Source: Polytrichum commune
Lineage: Eukaryota > Streptophyta > Polytrichopsida > Polytrichales > Polytrichaceae
Direction of reading: 5' to 3'
Assembly (NCBI GenBank): GCA_950295325.1
Contig: OX485807.1
Location: forward strand, 12,055,001-12,119,000
Length of the DNA: 64,000 nucleotides
Shown: positions 21,221 to 34,000 of the stretch, piece after piece
Numbering within the stretch: the first letter of the stretch is position 1
Layout of the letters: each line of letters starts with the position of its first letter
Notes under the pieces: generated by a model
The model's database searches: none
Seen by the model: only the letters and a program-made list of their open reading frames with translations
What the model was told of the DNA's origin: nothing
Program-made: the position numbers and the translations under genes

Positions 21221-22520
21221 CTTAATTTGAGTCTAGAATGGTTATCAAATTCCAAGCACGTAATCCATTCTCTTTTCACCCCTAATTTCCCATGCTCAAT
21301 CTCCTCAAATCTATCTAGAAAATGTGACCTCAATTGTAGCAACCGTAGTTGAAAGATCTAAAGGTTTTTTGGACAAATCCAACCATGTAGATGTTTGCAG
21401 GTTAGAGGCGACTACTCCCAATGCAAATTTTAAATGTTGAAGTTTTGTTTTATGGGAGATTATAATAGAAATGTCAATAGTGGTCTTCAGGGTTAGCAAT
21501 TTAGAAATTAAATTAGGCTATGTTTAAAATCCAACTAAAAAATTCAACAATAAATGTTTAGGCTATGTTGCGTTTGAGTGTCATGCAAATTTTTAGATCA
21601 ACTGGGAATCATTTGCACATAGGGATCAACAAACAAACAAACATGTTTAGGATATGTTGCCCTTAAACTGTGGAGGTGACAAATGCCAAGTTTTGGTTCG
21701 TGGACCGGTTCCATTATAAACTAGTTGGGAGCACACTCTCATATTTGAATTAATCCAAAATAACTAACTTTGTCGAATCAAAATTATCCACGTGGCATAA
21801 CATAGTGGACGTGAACATGAACAAGAGGAGCAGTTGAAACAATCAAGAAATCATCTGAACTAGTGTCAAAGGGGTCGAAGCGAACTGCTCACGACCAGAT
21901 TATGGTCGCATAGGACATTAGAGATTAAAGGCATATCTTTTTGGTATCTGTTCTTGGAGTCACACAAAACCACATACCACTCAGATACATGTGTTTGGTT
22001 AAAGATAAGTAACTATATTAGGCACATCTACCTTAATTGCGACGTGTTTCATATCCTATAAAAAAAAATGGGTGCATAGAGGAAAACTGTTTGTTTTAGA
22101 CCCGCTTACCTTGCACAATACATAATCTGCCTTGGCTCGATATTACATGAATTTTTGGGGGTAAATTCCAAGCTTGATTAGTACCCTCAAAACAACCTGT
22201 TTCCCGTTTGCTTCACCGATCGCATTCAAGGTGAGGAAGACAAGCAAACACCAATGGTGAAGTGGAAAATGGCTCAAGGGATGTGTCCAACAAGAAGCGC
22301 ACAAATATATGAATCATTGGTCGATCGATCTCGGCTTGTAATTTGGAGCCCGGTTTGCTCGCTCACAAGCGGACGCCATATTACAAACTGTAAATTGTCC
22401 TGGTAATGACCATTCATTCCCCTATAGGTTTGAGTGCCAAGTGTAGGATCTCAGTTGGGGTGAGTTTTCTTCTTCTCTTCGGTCGGTCTGAATGTGCAAT
22501 CGTCAAGTTCTCTTCAAGTT
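21221..22520. other. Upstream region of the PhzF-like gene
   Basis: No gene in 21221-22520. The last few hundred bases presumably contain the promoter. A weak TATA-like AGTATACTAATAA near 22524 and a (CTGT)n run near 22577-22592 lie upstream of the start codon at 22661, but no element can be assigned firmly. Confidence 0.35.
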
Positions 22521-22660
22521 CACAGTATACTAATAAGTAGCCGTAGCTTAGCTTCCGGAAAGCAAATGTGAGCCTGTCTGTCTGTCTGTCTTGTTGAGAT
22601 TGTTGTAAAGTTTGGCAGATTATCCAGGAGTTGTCAACAAGAACCTACTTTTTTACTGCG

Positions 22661-25600
22661 ATGGCAGCAACAGCATGTCTCTTCCGAAACCCCTGCTCCT
22701 CCTCTCTCCACAGGCTCCATACTAGGAACTCCATCACCGCCACTCCTCATTCTTCTTCCTCGTCTTCTGTTTCTTCTTTCACTCCATTCATTCAGAGATG
22801 GCGCCAGCCGCAATGGCCAGCTTGCATTGCGTCATCGAGGGCGGTTCTCAACGGCGCATGGAGGAGGGGGCGACATGGGCGAGGCGTGGCACCTGCACAC
22901 GATTCTTTGTCACGCGCATCGGTGGAGGAGGAGGAAGAAGAAGGAGCACAGGAAGAGGCTGAGGAGGTTGGTGGGTCTAGTGAGGGAGCAGCGCCTCCCC
23001 CATTGACACAGGAGTTGGTGATGGAGGAAGTGAAGAGGCGATTCGCTGAGGAGGATTTGGAAGTGGCAGCCATCAAGTATGATCTGGAGGAGGAGCTCTT
23101 TGCCGAGATTGACTATGCCCAAGTGAGAGATTAAACCCTTTTTGCAGAGTTGAATTTCGGGTTAAGAATGTCGTTCACATTCTGCAGGAGGGCGAGTCGT
23201 CGAGGAGCATGGGTAACAAATTACATGGGTGTTACCTATATTACTGAGTGCCGGAGTCTTAATTTGTGGTTTAAATCCTCCGTTGCTTCTGCCGGTTAAT
23301 GTTTAAACCTCTAATCTTTAAGCCAGTATATGTCTGTGTAAGATGAAACGATTTAAGAGTGCTTCCATCAGACTTGATTTCTGTTAAGGATTTCGTTCAC
23401 ATTCTGCAGGAGGGCAAGTTGTTGAGGATTATGGGTAGGGAATTGCTCGGGGTTAAACCCATTGGGTATTGAATGCCATTGGATGTCTGTATAAGATGAA
23501 TCCATTCAAGAGAGATTACAGAGTTGAATTTTGTTAAGAATGCTCGCATTCTCCTTGAGGGCCAGTCACTGAGGATTTTGGGTAGCAAATTATTTGAGAT
23601 TTTACCCATTAGGTTCTGAATGCCATTGCATGTCTGTGTAAGATGAATGCATTTGAGAGATTACAGAGTTGAATTTCATCAAGAATTACGTTCACATTCT
23701 GCAGGAGGGCTATCCCCAGATTGACTCTGCAGAATGTAAATGAAACTCTGAGCGAATTTCATTCAATTCAAGAGTGATTGCAGAGTTGAATTCCGTCAAG
23801 TATACCCTTCAAATTCTCCATACCCAATGCCGGAGTCTTAATTTGTGGGAATTTGGGATGTGGGAAGAGGTTTCATACCCTCCGTTGCTTCTGCTGTTTA
23901 AGGGTTTAAGCACAATCGTCAGTTTCTCTTGATGTCTGTATCCCAAGCGGTGTAAGCTTGTTTAGCCACTGCATGTGTGTAAAATGACTTCATCTCCAAT
24001 TTGATGATGCAAGGTTTCTGTCCTGGGAACAGATTTCGAAGTGCCTACGCAGGGTTTAACAACATACTAGGGTTTAAGGCAGTAGTAAATTTACTCAATT
24101 GATTAAAACTCTTGTCTCTTCGGAAATGACCTCTTTCTGGTGTTTGTTCCTGGATCTTCAACATTGGACATGCTCTCATCCTTTCCTCATCTGGATTTTC
24201 TTGTGTGGTAAGAATTTGTCTTGATGTAATGTAACTCTAACCCATCTTTCTGGTGCACATTCGGAAGGTACAAGCCAAATGTCTCCATTGATGCTTAAAT
24301 TTGAAACAGTCATCTTCTTGATGGATACAATCAGCCGCATTGACAAGTGAAATTACCAATATTTAGACACAAGAATGAACAAATAGCTGAGAATTCTAGT
24401 ATTTCATATAGGATTTCTGAATAAGATTGTCCGTGCTTCTACTGATTTGTTTGAAATTGTGTTTCTGCATTCTCTGTAACTAATTTCTCCATGGACTATG
24501 GGATGCCAGATCAATGCATTCACAGATCGAGCATTTGGTGGTAACCCTGCAGCAGTTTGTTACTTGCCATACGAGAAGGATGACAAGTGGCTGCAACTAA
24601 TTGCCCGAGAGTTCAATCTGTCCGAGACTGCATTCCTAGTGAAGAGAAGGAACACAAGGAAGGACATTAAGAGGGAACGGGGTGCAGGTCTTCTTGAGGT
24701 TGACAAAAGTGGCACAGAACTGAAAGCTGTGAAGAAAAATGTGACTCCTGTGGAGAATGAGTTCGACCTTCGCTGGTTTACTCCCACTGTTGAGGTATTG
24801 TAAACTATGAGGGAGGGAAGTACAATTTCATTAGCTCTAGGTGGATCTGTTCCACAATCTCATCAAAAGGTCAAACAGGTTTGAAAATACAAGGCATTAT
24901 GTGGCCTATAATTTCTAGATCTGAATCCTAAACTCAGTGTACCGATTGATGTGTATTTTGATGTCATTGATCATGGCAGAGATGCTAATGAGAATGCTTT
25001 GGGCAGGTTGAACTTTGTGGGCATGCAACATTGGCAGCTGCACATCTTTTGTTTGTGTCAGGGATCGTGGAGGGAGACGTAGCCCTGTTCCATACAAAAT
25101 CTGGTATACTGAAAGCCACTAAAGTCTCTGGCTATGAGGAGTATGAAGAACAACCTGCTGAGGATGAAGAAATGAGGCCCGAGAGAAAACGACCAGTTGG
25201 CAAAGGTGTTGTCCAGCTGGACTTCCCATTGGCTCCACCTACTGCCACTAATGATAACGATGCTTCTTGTCTCTCGGAGGCCTTGGGAGGGGTTGAGGTC
25301 AAGTGGGTTGGGAGAAGCAGCTTGGGGGATTATCTGGTTTGTTGATCTTCTACTTCTCAAGACTCATTGCATGTTTAAGAGTTTTTCAAGTTTGTAATTA
25401 TTTAAAAAAAATCTACAACTCTGGACATTGCCTCCAAGTTGAGCAACCATGCAATTAAATAAAAGCAGGCTCAAAGAAGAAATTGCATGATTCATCACAT
25501 ACCTGTGTTTGACATGTGTGCTTTCATTACCTGCTTAGTTGCACTTCATTACAAGTAGGGTTATGTGAACACCATCACCAATTGGCAGCATCCTTTATTT

Positions 25601-27082
25601 GAATGTGTCTGCTTACAATCAGCTTCTGATGAACATCGTATTTACTGCCATCTGCAGGTGGAGTTGGAAACTGCAGAGGACGTGCAAGGTGTGAAACCCA
25701 AAGTGGAGAAAATGCAGAATTTTCCTGGTCGGGGTGGTGTTATTATCACAGCACCTGCACCTGCAGATAGCAATTTGGACTTTGTGTCACGGTTTTTTTG
25801 CCCTAAAAGTGGTATCATTGAGGTACTTGTCCTGAAGTTCCCTCAAAGTTTTTGGGTTAAAAAGAGGAGGTCTAAGAGTTTCACTTAACTTTCAAAACTA
25901 GGCTCTGACACAAGATGCTCCAATGAGAGCTCTTAATAGATAAAGTCCCTCAAAGAGGAAAGTTAGGTCTCTCTTTGCGGGACTTTGCGCATAACTTCAT
26001 TGTTATATACTCGTGGTAGGAGTATGTAATAACAGCATGGCTGCATGGGTCCATAAAACTTGTTCGATTCATTGTAGGTTAGTGATGTCATGGATACTGC
26101 AAATTATAGGCTGATTGCAAGATAGGTACAGGCACAGTAGTCTTCATTTTGTATACTACCAATCTTGTCTGCTCTCTAAAGTGGCCTGAAGTGAGTCATA
26201 TTCTTATCTGAACATGCTTGATGGTCTGTATGGTTTATTATCAGGATCCAGCAACTGGAAGTGCCCATTGCACACTAGGCCCGTATTGGGCGGCAAAGTT
26301 GGGGAAAACAGAATTAAATGCATATCAAGTGCGTGCCTCTCTTCCTTCTACATTGTCGGTGTAATGATTATTTTTTGGGTTAGCACATGATCTGTATTGG
26401 ACCATAGCCATAGTGACCCCTTTAGATCATCAACTGCTATAGCCTCCACCAGAGATAACTCCATATAGAAACGTGCTTGTTTGTGGACTGTGATCACTGA
26501 TTATAGTACAGAGTATGGGCAGATGTATAGTGTGACTTACCTTGGGCAGCCCTATAGTGTGGCCCACAGTATATACCATCCCACAGGAAAATAGTGTGGA
26601 ACCCTGATTATAATTATTAGGCCCCTGTGATGTACCCACCTCCTTCCTCTAGGTTGGAAGTCTTTCAAGTGCACACTATTTTCAATTCAGCAGAATAACC
26701 TACAATATTGACTTTCGATGTCAAATGATGTTGGTTGGTAAGTAGTGCACCTGCATTACTATTCCTAATGTATTTACCATAACCAGATTAGTCTGTCTAT
26801 CTCTTTTCAGAAAGAAACTACATATTGCTGGAACCCACCATTAAACCATTGGCATTGGATTTTCTGTGGGTCATGAGACTTGATGACTTTCGACACAAAG
26901 ATGGCATTGTGGCAATTGATGTAATCCAGACTAACAACTTATGGTTGTACTTGAAACAGGCGTCAGAAAGGGGAGGCACATTTCTTGTTAGGGTTGATGA
27001 GGAGGCAGGACGTTGCTACTTACAAGGTGGTGCGGTATTGGTCATGGCTGGAGTGCTTCTGAACACGATGCAGTCTTCTTAA
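22661..27082 (+). CDS. PhzF-family isomerase-like protein, six exons
   Basis: Six exons join without a frame break: 22661-23122, 24510-24794, 25007-25336, 25658-25822, 26245-26328 and 26960-27082. Every intron is GT-AG and phase 0, giving 482 residues. The PhzF/diaminopimelate-epimerase fold starts at about 153 with YAQINAFTDRAFGGNPAAVC. The conserved acid is Glu193 in NLSETAFL, followed by FTPTVEVELCGHATLAAAHL (about 244-263) and DPATGSAHC (415-423). The family catalyses isomerase or epimerase-type proton shifts; the plant substrate is unknown. Residues 1-152 form an unusual extension: a Ser/Arg-rich start like an organelle transit peptide, then an acidic Glu-rich stretch. Extra charged insertions lie at about 198-226 and 292-316. 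The upstream TTG-initiated frame was rejected in favour of the first ATG. Confidence 0.9.
23140..23800. repeat. Tandem repeat inside intron 1 of the PhzF-like gene
   Basis: Three to four diverged copies of a unit of roughly 140-240 bp contain CACATTCTGCAGGAGGGC (about 23176, 23397 and 23693), then GAGGATT or GAGGAGC, GGGTAGCAAATT, TGCATGTCTGTGTAAGATGA and ACAGAGTTGAATTTC. Each CTGCAG resembles a 3' splice acceptor, so the repeats multiply potential acceptors, although the true join skips them all. Confidence 0.75.
25835..25985 (+). repeat. Dispersed repeat family R, partial copy in intron 4
   Basis: AAGAGTTTCACTTAACTTTC, then CTCTGACACAAGATGCTCC and AATGAGAGCTCTTAATAGAT, are shared with copies at about 28335-28545, 48480-48640 and 58330-58440. 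It lies in intron 4, just after the donor site of exon 4. Confidence 0.65.
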
Positions 27083-27669
27083 TTCTGGAACCCCCATGAA
27101 ACATTTTTACCTTCTATGCTACACCTCACAACCGTTCCTTGAGGTCCCTTCTCCAATTGCAACCCAGACTTGCGAGGGCTTTAGTTACCTTGGCATGACA
27201 GGCATTGCCATCACATTCTCAGGTACAGACCTGAAGCGTGTTTACCACTGCAAATTGCATCAGCTTCCGTATCCTACTTGGTCAAAGCCTTTTGAAATCC
27301 CCATATCCCTTACCCTTTAATCTCATGAGAAGCAAGCTGACTGAATGTTGCAAGTCCTTAAACCTCTATTCGGCTTTGTAGTTGTGAAGGTGTTCTGGTG
27401 GAACGTTTGGGACCTGCTATGTAATGCTCCATTGTGATGGGTGTTTTATAAAATTTGAAATTTTCGTATTGCAGGTCTGTTTTTCACATGAGTCAAATGT
27501 AGTTCTGCAAAGGTTTATCGTGTTCAGACACAGTCTGGATGGATACCTTTGAACACTGGTTTGGTTTTTAGTTGTTGTCCTCACTGGAATGTGATCTTGT
27601 GGTTTGACAGATGTGTACCTTATTACTATGTAGTGTCTTGTCAGGTGATTCATATGGTGTTTGCAGACT

Positions 27670-27675
27670 AATAAA
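27670..27675 (+). terminator. Candidate poly(A) signal of the PhzF-like gene
   Basis: AATAAA about 590 bp downstream of the stop codon at 27082. Plant signals are degenerate, so this is only a candidate. Confidence 0.3.
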
Positions 27676-28129
27676 GGTCCTCTCTGATGGTGTTCATTTT
27701 ACTGTTTGTTCTGCATCATTCATCTTACTTTCAGTTGGAGTTGTGAAGGTTCAGGTTTAAGTTTTTCTCAAGTATCAAACAGAAAATAGAATAGTTCAGT
27801 CTTCCCACATGACATTTGCCAGGTGACGTTCAAAATAGGTCACAATGCTGTTATTGTTAGATCAATCTATATATATCGTACAGAGTTCTTGTCTAGACTA
27901 TACACCTTGCCATAAGTTAGCGCTTTATGTAAGACAGACCCATTCCGTATTGGATGGCCCTGGGTCACTGAGACTTGAGCAAGCATTCCACTCAAGCTGC
28001 CAGTCTTCAATGAAACGAGCTGCCCATGGGAATACCTAAATTGGCAACATTGGCTTATTTGTCACAGCATACAGCCTTGTCTTGCTCTTAGCTGACACAA
28101 AAAGCTTATGTCATTAGAGACTCTTGTAA

Positions 28130-28550
28130 CGTCTCCGGGTCAAACTCTGGGCATGTTACTTAGCTAAGGGAGTCTGAGCTTATGCATAAAGTGACCCAAG
28201 TTGAATTAAGGGTTAAATTTATATGTTGACAGAGTGGGACCAGTTAATAAAAAATCAGCTTCTAGCTTGTTATACTAGAACCGGTGGGCCAAGCAGCCTT
28301 GCAGAGACTGATTTGGGACTTAGGGTACCGGGTTCCATGATTCTGATCCTATTTTAGATCTATAAATTATTCTCAAAGCTTTTTGAAATGGAAAAGGAGG
28401 ACTGAGTGATTTCATTGATGCTTCAAAGTTAGACCCTGACACAACAAACTCTAATGAACTCTGAATAGAAAAGTCCTTCAAAGATGCACCAAACTCCTTT
28501 GGGCCCTTGTTGAAAGATTTTATGAATAATTGTATTGTCTTAGAAGCCAT
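28130..28550 (+). repeat. Dispersed repeat family R, long copy
   Basis: Landmarks in order are GCATAAAGTGACCCAAGTT, ACTAGAACCGGTGGGCCAAG, GGGTTCCAT, and then the CTCTAATGAACTCTGAATAG block. The same order recurs at 48215-48650 and, more decayed, at 58070-58520. The unit is about 420-450 bp, non-coding and of unknown class. An LTR or SINE origin was considered, but no diagnostic ends were seen. Confidence 0.6.
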
Positions 28551-28639
28551 GTAGATGAGAATACCAAAAGATAGTTGGTGCTAAGGTAAATGGGTCTTAA
28601 GTGGCTCATTTTCTCAATCGGACCCCTAAATTTGATTGG

Positions 28640-28920
28640 TATATAATTCAATGAGGATCAAAGAGCAAACATTATAACGACACATGCTTAAAAGAGATTG
28701 GACTACATCTTCAAATATTAATAACTACTCTACACTCAATAATGAACACAATTGGGAGGACCTATGTCTCCAATTAAGAAATCAACAAACATGCACTTCT
28801 GATAACAATAATTAAATTAGGGGAGGTACGATTTTCAATCCGGTTTTTGAAGATGTTTCATCGTAGATTTGCAAACGCACCACAAGATTTGTTGTGTAAA
28901 TCCAACAGGTAGAAGTTAAG
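28640..28920 (+). repeat. Dispersed repeat family A, copy
   Basis: Closest relative is 55970-56200. Both share CACTCAATAATGAACA, TTGGGAGGACCTATGT and TTTCATCGTAGATTTGC, ending with TTGTTGTGTAAATC. Confidence 0.7.
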
Positions 28921-29455
28921 AAACTTGAAACAAGAACCAAATAAAACCCACACACCTTAAGGGGTTCACAGGGCCACATTGCTAACTTGTAAAGAGACTC
29001 TATCAAGTTCATGTAGAGACTGATGTTCCACACAGATTCATCATCAAAATATTTTCGATTCCTAGAGTGTTAGGTTTGGAGTGTGGGTTTGAATCATATG
29101 GTATTTTCAATATCCCTCAATGGCGTGCATGTGCATGGATTCACAACATCATGCACATTATGTGTACATGCCTCGTGAGGGAGTCACACTTTAATGATCT
29201 TACAATCACTTGGGTGGCAACTAAAGAGGGTGTCACATGACACTTGGTGCTACATGACAATTTACAAACACCAATCTAATAAGGCCACTCTAATTTACAC
29301 AACACACCAATTTCAATGCCACACTAAATCAAATTTGATGTAGCAAATTTTTTGAGAGCTTGTAGCTCATACATTGTTTACAAGGTAGATAACTTATCCT
29401 GAAATTTGCACTAGATATCTTGAATTACCTAGTCTAGTGGAATCCAATTGGGATG
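28921..29455. other. Intergenic, no gene seen
   Basis: AT-rich DNA without recognisable features. Confidence 0.4.
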
Positions 29456-29556
29456 AAGGGTTAGTTTCCATGTAGACCGCTCGCGTAGGCTCCTGGTGGA
29501 ATATACTATTCCACTCAAATCTGGTGGGCGAGCGGCCTACATGGAAACTAACCCTT
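29456..29556. mobile_element. Small foldback (MITE-like), about 100 bp
   Basis: Arms AAGGGTTAGTTTCCATGTAG (29456-29475, continuing imperfectly to about 29484) and CTACATGGAAACTAACCCTT (to 29556) are inverted copies. They enclose a second, smaller palindrome, GTGGAATA / TATTCCAC. No clear target duplication was found. Confidence 0.7.
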
Positions 29557-29989
29557 AATCAACCACAAACCAATTAAGGGTAGATTTCTGCCAAAACCTA
29601 TACATGCACACCACAAACCCCACACCTGCAAGTTCTAGTGCAATAAATGGCCAAGAGTAACCTCCAATGAATTTCCAACAGGAAAATTTTGCTCCTATGT
29701 GGGGCAATCCCTCAAGCCAGATACTAATCTCCTTTTTGAAAGATCCTCCCTCTTTAGCTAGACTGGATATTTCCTCTAAACTATATGAAACATTCTATAG
29801 TATTAGGTTCAATAATCGGCACAACCGATTGTAAGAGGTATAGAGAATCTTCACATTTGAGCACTTGTCCTGCACTAGCAGCCGTATAGCAAACCACGCA
29901 AGACCCAATTCTGTGTACCGGGCATAAGCTTACCCAACCACTGTAAATGAGTGGGAACCAGAAACGTGCTCTACAAACATAACTGGGAG

Positions 29990-30945
29990 ATAACTTTTGC
30001 ATCTCAACTCTAATTTTGAAACTTAGAATGACAATCTCCAAACTTGAAATAACACCAAAGAGTAACAACATTTCACAAAATTTCGAAGATGAGATCAGTG
30101 GGCATAATTTTCTTTTCCCAATGTACAACCGAGGTGACAAGAAGCATCAACATTTTGATGATTTTACAAACCATCATAAAGCAAAGGCAAGGAATTGTTG
30201 AAACTTGGTTTCGAGATCATAGTCAAATGTTTCAACGGGCCTCCCACAGACCTCCTCCAAGCTCTTTGTCATCCAGTTGGCTGGACTAGGTAACCCAAAA
30301 CAAGGGCCAGGAAGTAGCGGGAGAGGTGGTATTAAACAACCATTTGGACGCCCTTCTCTCTCTATGCCCTCGCTCATGCAAATCCACACTATTGAAAGGC
30401 CTGGATTGCCACTCAACTCTGATTTTTATTGAAATGACACCAAAAAACAGCATTTTACAACTTTGCAGAAGGACGATGAGACTAATAATTAGAATCATGA
30501 GCATTTTGTTCTCCCCCATAGTACAACCAAAAAAGGTTGGAAAGGTGACAAGAAGCATAAGCAATTTTTATCGACTGTACAAACCCTCGAAAAGCAGGGC
30601 AGGAATTGTTGACACTCGGTTTCAAGACCATCATCATCATCATCGTCCTCGTATGTTATAACAGACCTCATGTAGACGTCCTCTGTCGCCTGTCACCCTG
30701 CCACAACTACTCATCATCTAGTTGTAGCTGTCCAGATTAACTAGTCACCCTCAAAACGAGGGCCGGAAGGTCTGAGCGGGACATGATGATTGGACATGAG
30801 CATTTGGACACCTTACCCTCTGGACCCTCCAATCATGCAAATCAACGGCCTAGATCAAGGGCAGGCATGATTGGACATAAGCATTTGGACACCTTACCCT
30901 CTGGACCTTCTGATCATGCAGATCACCAGCCTAAATCGAGAGCAA
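29990..30945. repeat. Tandem duplications downstream of the bHLH gene
   Basis: A unit of about 400 bp occurs twice (about 30010-30400 and 30420-30790; landmarks GGTGACAAGAAGCAT, GGAATTGTTGA, then CTCGGTTTC or CTTGGTTTC). Next to it is an 80-85 bp unit repeated in tandem at about 30785-30945 (ATTTGGACACCTTACCCTCT). The array lies in the bHLH gene's 3' flank and may overlap its 3' untranslated region. Confidence 0.7.
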
Positions 30946-31067
30946 GGGTTTAAGGTTTAGGGGTAGAGGGGAGCAAACCATCCTCGTCTTCCCCAATTCT
31001 TTGAAGAACATTTTCTTCCCCAACTCTCGATGAACGCTTTCACCTCATGCCTTAGCAGAAATGCTTA

Positions 31068-34000
31068 TTATGCAGTTGTGATGACACTCTTCTTTTGTTG
31101 CTCGGCAGCCTTCAATTGCGCAACCGTGTCGGTAAGCTCCTTCACCTTCATCTGGAGTGACCTCACATACTCCACTGTCTCGTCGAGCATGTCCGAAGTG
31201 TTGGTCTGTTTGTCCATGTTGGGCACCAGGTCTTGGAGCTTGCGCATGCGCTCGCTAATTCTCGTTCGCCGCACACGCTCCGCAATGCTCCGCGGGTGGG
31301 TCGCACACCCTCGTTTTGCACGCGTTCGCATCTGCACGTAATCATCGGGGCATGTGGGATCGGCGTTCGTGGGTAAGCTCATGTGGCGGATTAATCCGCT
31401 TCCTCCACCACCGCCCCTCTGGAGTTGTTGGCCTGTGTGGAATGTGATTGAGCCTTCAGCGGAGCCGCTAGATGTGTCACTCTCGCCTGGTAAGCCCCGC
31501 TGCCTCTTTCCCGGTCCTACTGAAACAAATTTATTGAGAAAAACTAAATTAAAAGAGAGTCGATAATCATGTGTAAACATACTCTTTCAGTAGATTCACA
31601 TCCTCAGGTGGCCACATTTTACTGTGGAAACAGCTGAATTCTAAATCACTGCTAATGGATTTACAGAGGAGGAACATGCCTTGGAAATAAATAAAAGTGA
31701 TCTCCAAATCAAATACGATAAATAAATGACGAGAATCTGTTGATACCATTTGTGTCTGGATTAGAAAACGTTTACACTTTCATTCATGTGCATACACAAG
31801 TTTTCCGTAAATCCACGTCCTCTGATGGCAATTCTCCCCTGTAGAACAGGAGAGAAGAAATCACTTTTACTGTTTTTAAGGACTGAGGGTGGGGAGCACT
31901 CTTTGTGAAAAACAATCTCCTACTGGAGGGGTCGTTTATTTAACCATGCCAACCACGGAAGGATAGTGGAAACATGCTCCACAACACTTGATCACTTACA
32001 AAATAGGAGGCGTCTATGTGCACACATATAATTACATATAAGAGAGCAACCTTCTTAAACTTAGTTTTTCTTCGCAGAAGTGGAGTCGTCAAAAGCTTAT
32101 ACTTGAGCACTTTTGTCATGATATAGATCCCTTCTATTTTCTCTTTCTCTTTTGCTTAAACCTTTTTGGCACGATAAAGGGGTACCAGTGCTAATGTGTC
32201 AAGTTTTGGCAGAGACTAGCAAACAAATATAATAAAGTCTCCAAACTCAAATATCTTCCCATGACATTTCAACGAATGCAAGACATGATCAGAAGGTAGA
32301 CAACAAAAGGTAGATTTGAAAATGGATGCTTGATAATCATGCATACCAACCATACAGTGATGTCTCGTTCAATACAAAATAATTCATTTTTGGAAGACTA
32401 CATTTGCCACATTGGTCAAGACCTAGTTGAATCGCATATGAAAATTACCTTTCAAGACTGATACAGTATCAGGTCAAAAACAAAGATGGAAGAAGATCAG
32501 GAATGCAAGTGAATTATTACCTGGGCTGGGGGGAGACTGCCATGAGGTCAAAGTATCCCTCAGAAAATCATCTTGTGCAAACATCCCCGAGGCGGAACCT
32601 TTCATCCCATTATTAACAAGCTCATTATCCTCTGACGTCCCCGAGATGCTCTCTTCCGAGACAATCTCGTCAATTCTATCTTGCCTTGGTGCTTTCACAT
32701 GTGCTAATGTTGCAGATGGCAAGCTCTTTTGCCGCAACAGGCTGCTCTTCGGAGCTGGGAAATTCCTCCCAAAAGAATCTGCAACCAGTCCCCAAAACAA
32801 GTAAAGCCTCAAATGGTGCACAGCCCAAATTGCAAAAAACATTTTACCCTACTTTCAAGCTAGCAGGTAGGAAACTCATTGCTCTACTGCTCATTCAAGA
32901 AACTAGTACTTCCATGAACAACAAGTGACAAGACAGTCCAAGCACACGTACAAACATCTATCTACTCCTGCTTCGGACCCAAAAATCTTCATCACCTTTT
33001 CCTACCAAAAAAAATTACTCGTCAAAGGGAAGTGAGCAACCCTTCCAAAACTCAATGATGACTCTTGCCCCCAGGAGTACACAATGAGCCAACAAAACTC
33101 ATTGTCCAGCCTGATTCTTCACTTCCAATCAAGATCACTTTATCTTGGATTTAAAAACAACTTGTTGGACCCCAAAATTATTTTATTTTAGTTTATCTTA
33201 AAAAAAGAGCCAAAACTTTTGTTTACTGGAGAAACCTGCCCAGCCTTGATGATAAGCAGGAAACCTGACAGACTCAATGAAGACTCAGATCATGTAGACT
33301 TAATCGACCCAACCAAATCCAGCACCGAGGAGAAATCTAAACCAACCAGCCTGATTCTTCACTTCCATTGGAGATCAAATTGACTTGGATCAAAAACGAA
33401 AACTTGGCAAGAACAACAGCCAAAAGTTTAGTTTATTGGAGAATCCTGCAAAGCCTTGATGATAAGTAGGAATTCTGACAGACTCCATGAAGACTCGGAT
33501 CATATAGACATTGGCCCAAAATCCAGTACCGGGGAACCCACCAGCCTCATTCCTCATTTGCATTCAAGATCAAATGATTTTATTGGTGTCCAGCATTGTC
33601 GTCCAGACCTCAATTTCGACACAAGGAAACCAGCTGAGGAAAGACAAAGCCCTAAACTAGCATTGATCATTGCAACGTCAACAACGTACCAGCATTTCCC
33701 TCTGGCTTTCCAAGGGCTGACATGGCAGCTCGCCGACTGAAATCACTATCGGGAGAGATGAACTGCTCAAACTCGCTCAAACTGCCACCACTCCCCAGGC
33801 GGTCCACATCCATGCCCTCTGTGATAGGAGTAAGCCCTCCTCCACCACCTCCACCATCGGAGAACAAAGGCGGCATGGCAGAGTCCACCATGGAATTCGA
33901 CACCTGCGTGGAGAACGCATCCTCGTTAAACTCCGCCAACCCCTGCAAGAATGCACTCGGAGCCGAATGGTACCGGTGCAAGCTCCCAGGCAGCACCGCA

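Noticed and set aside
22792-23122. Minus-strand frames opposite PhzF exon 1
   Set aside because: Antisense of Glu/Ser-rich codons. Exon 1 joins in phase to the PhzF exons, so the plus strand is the coding one.
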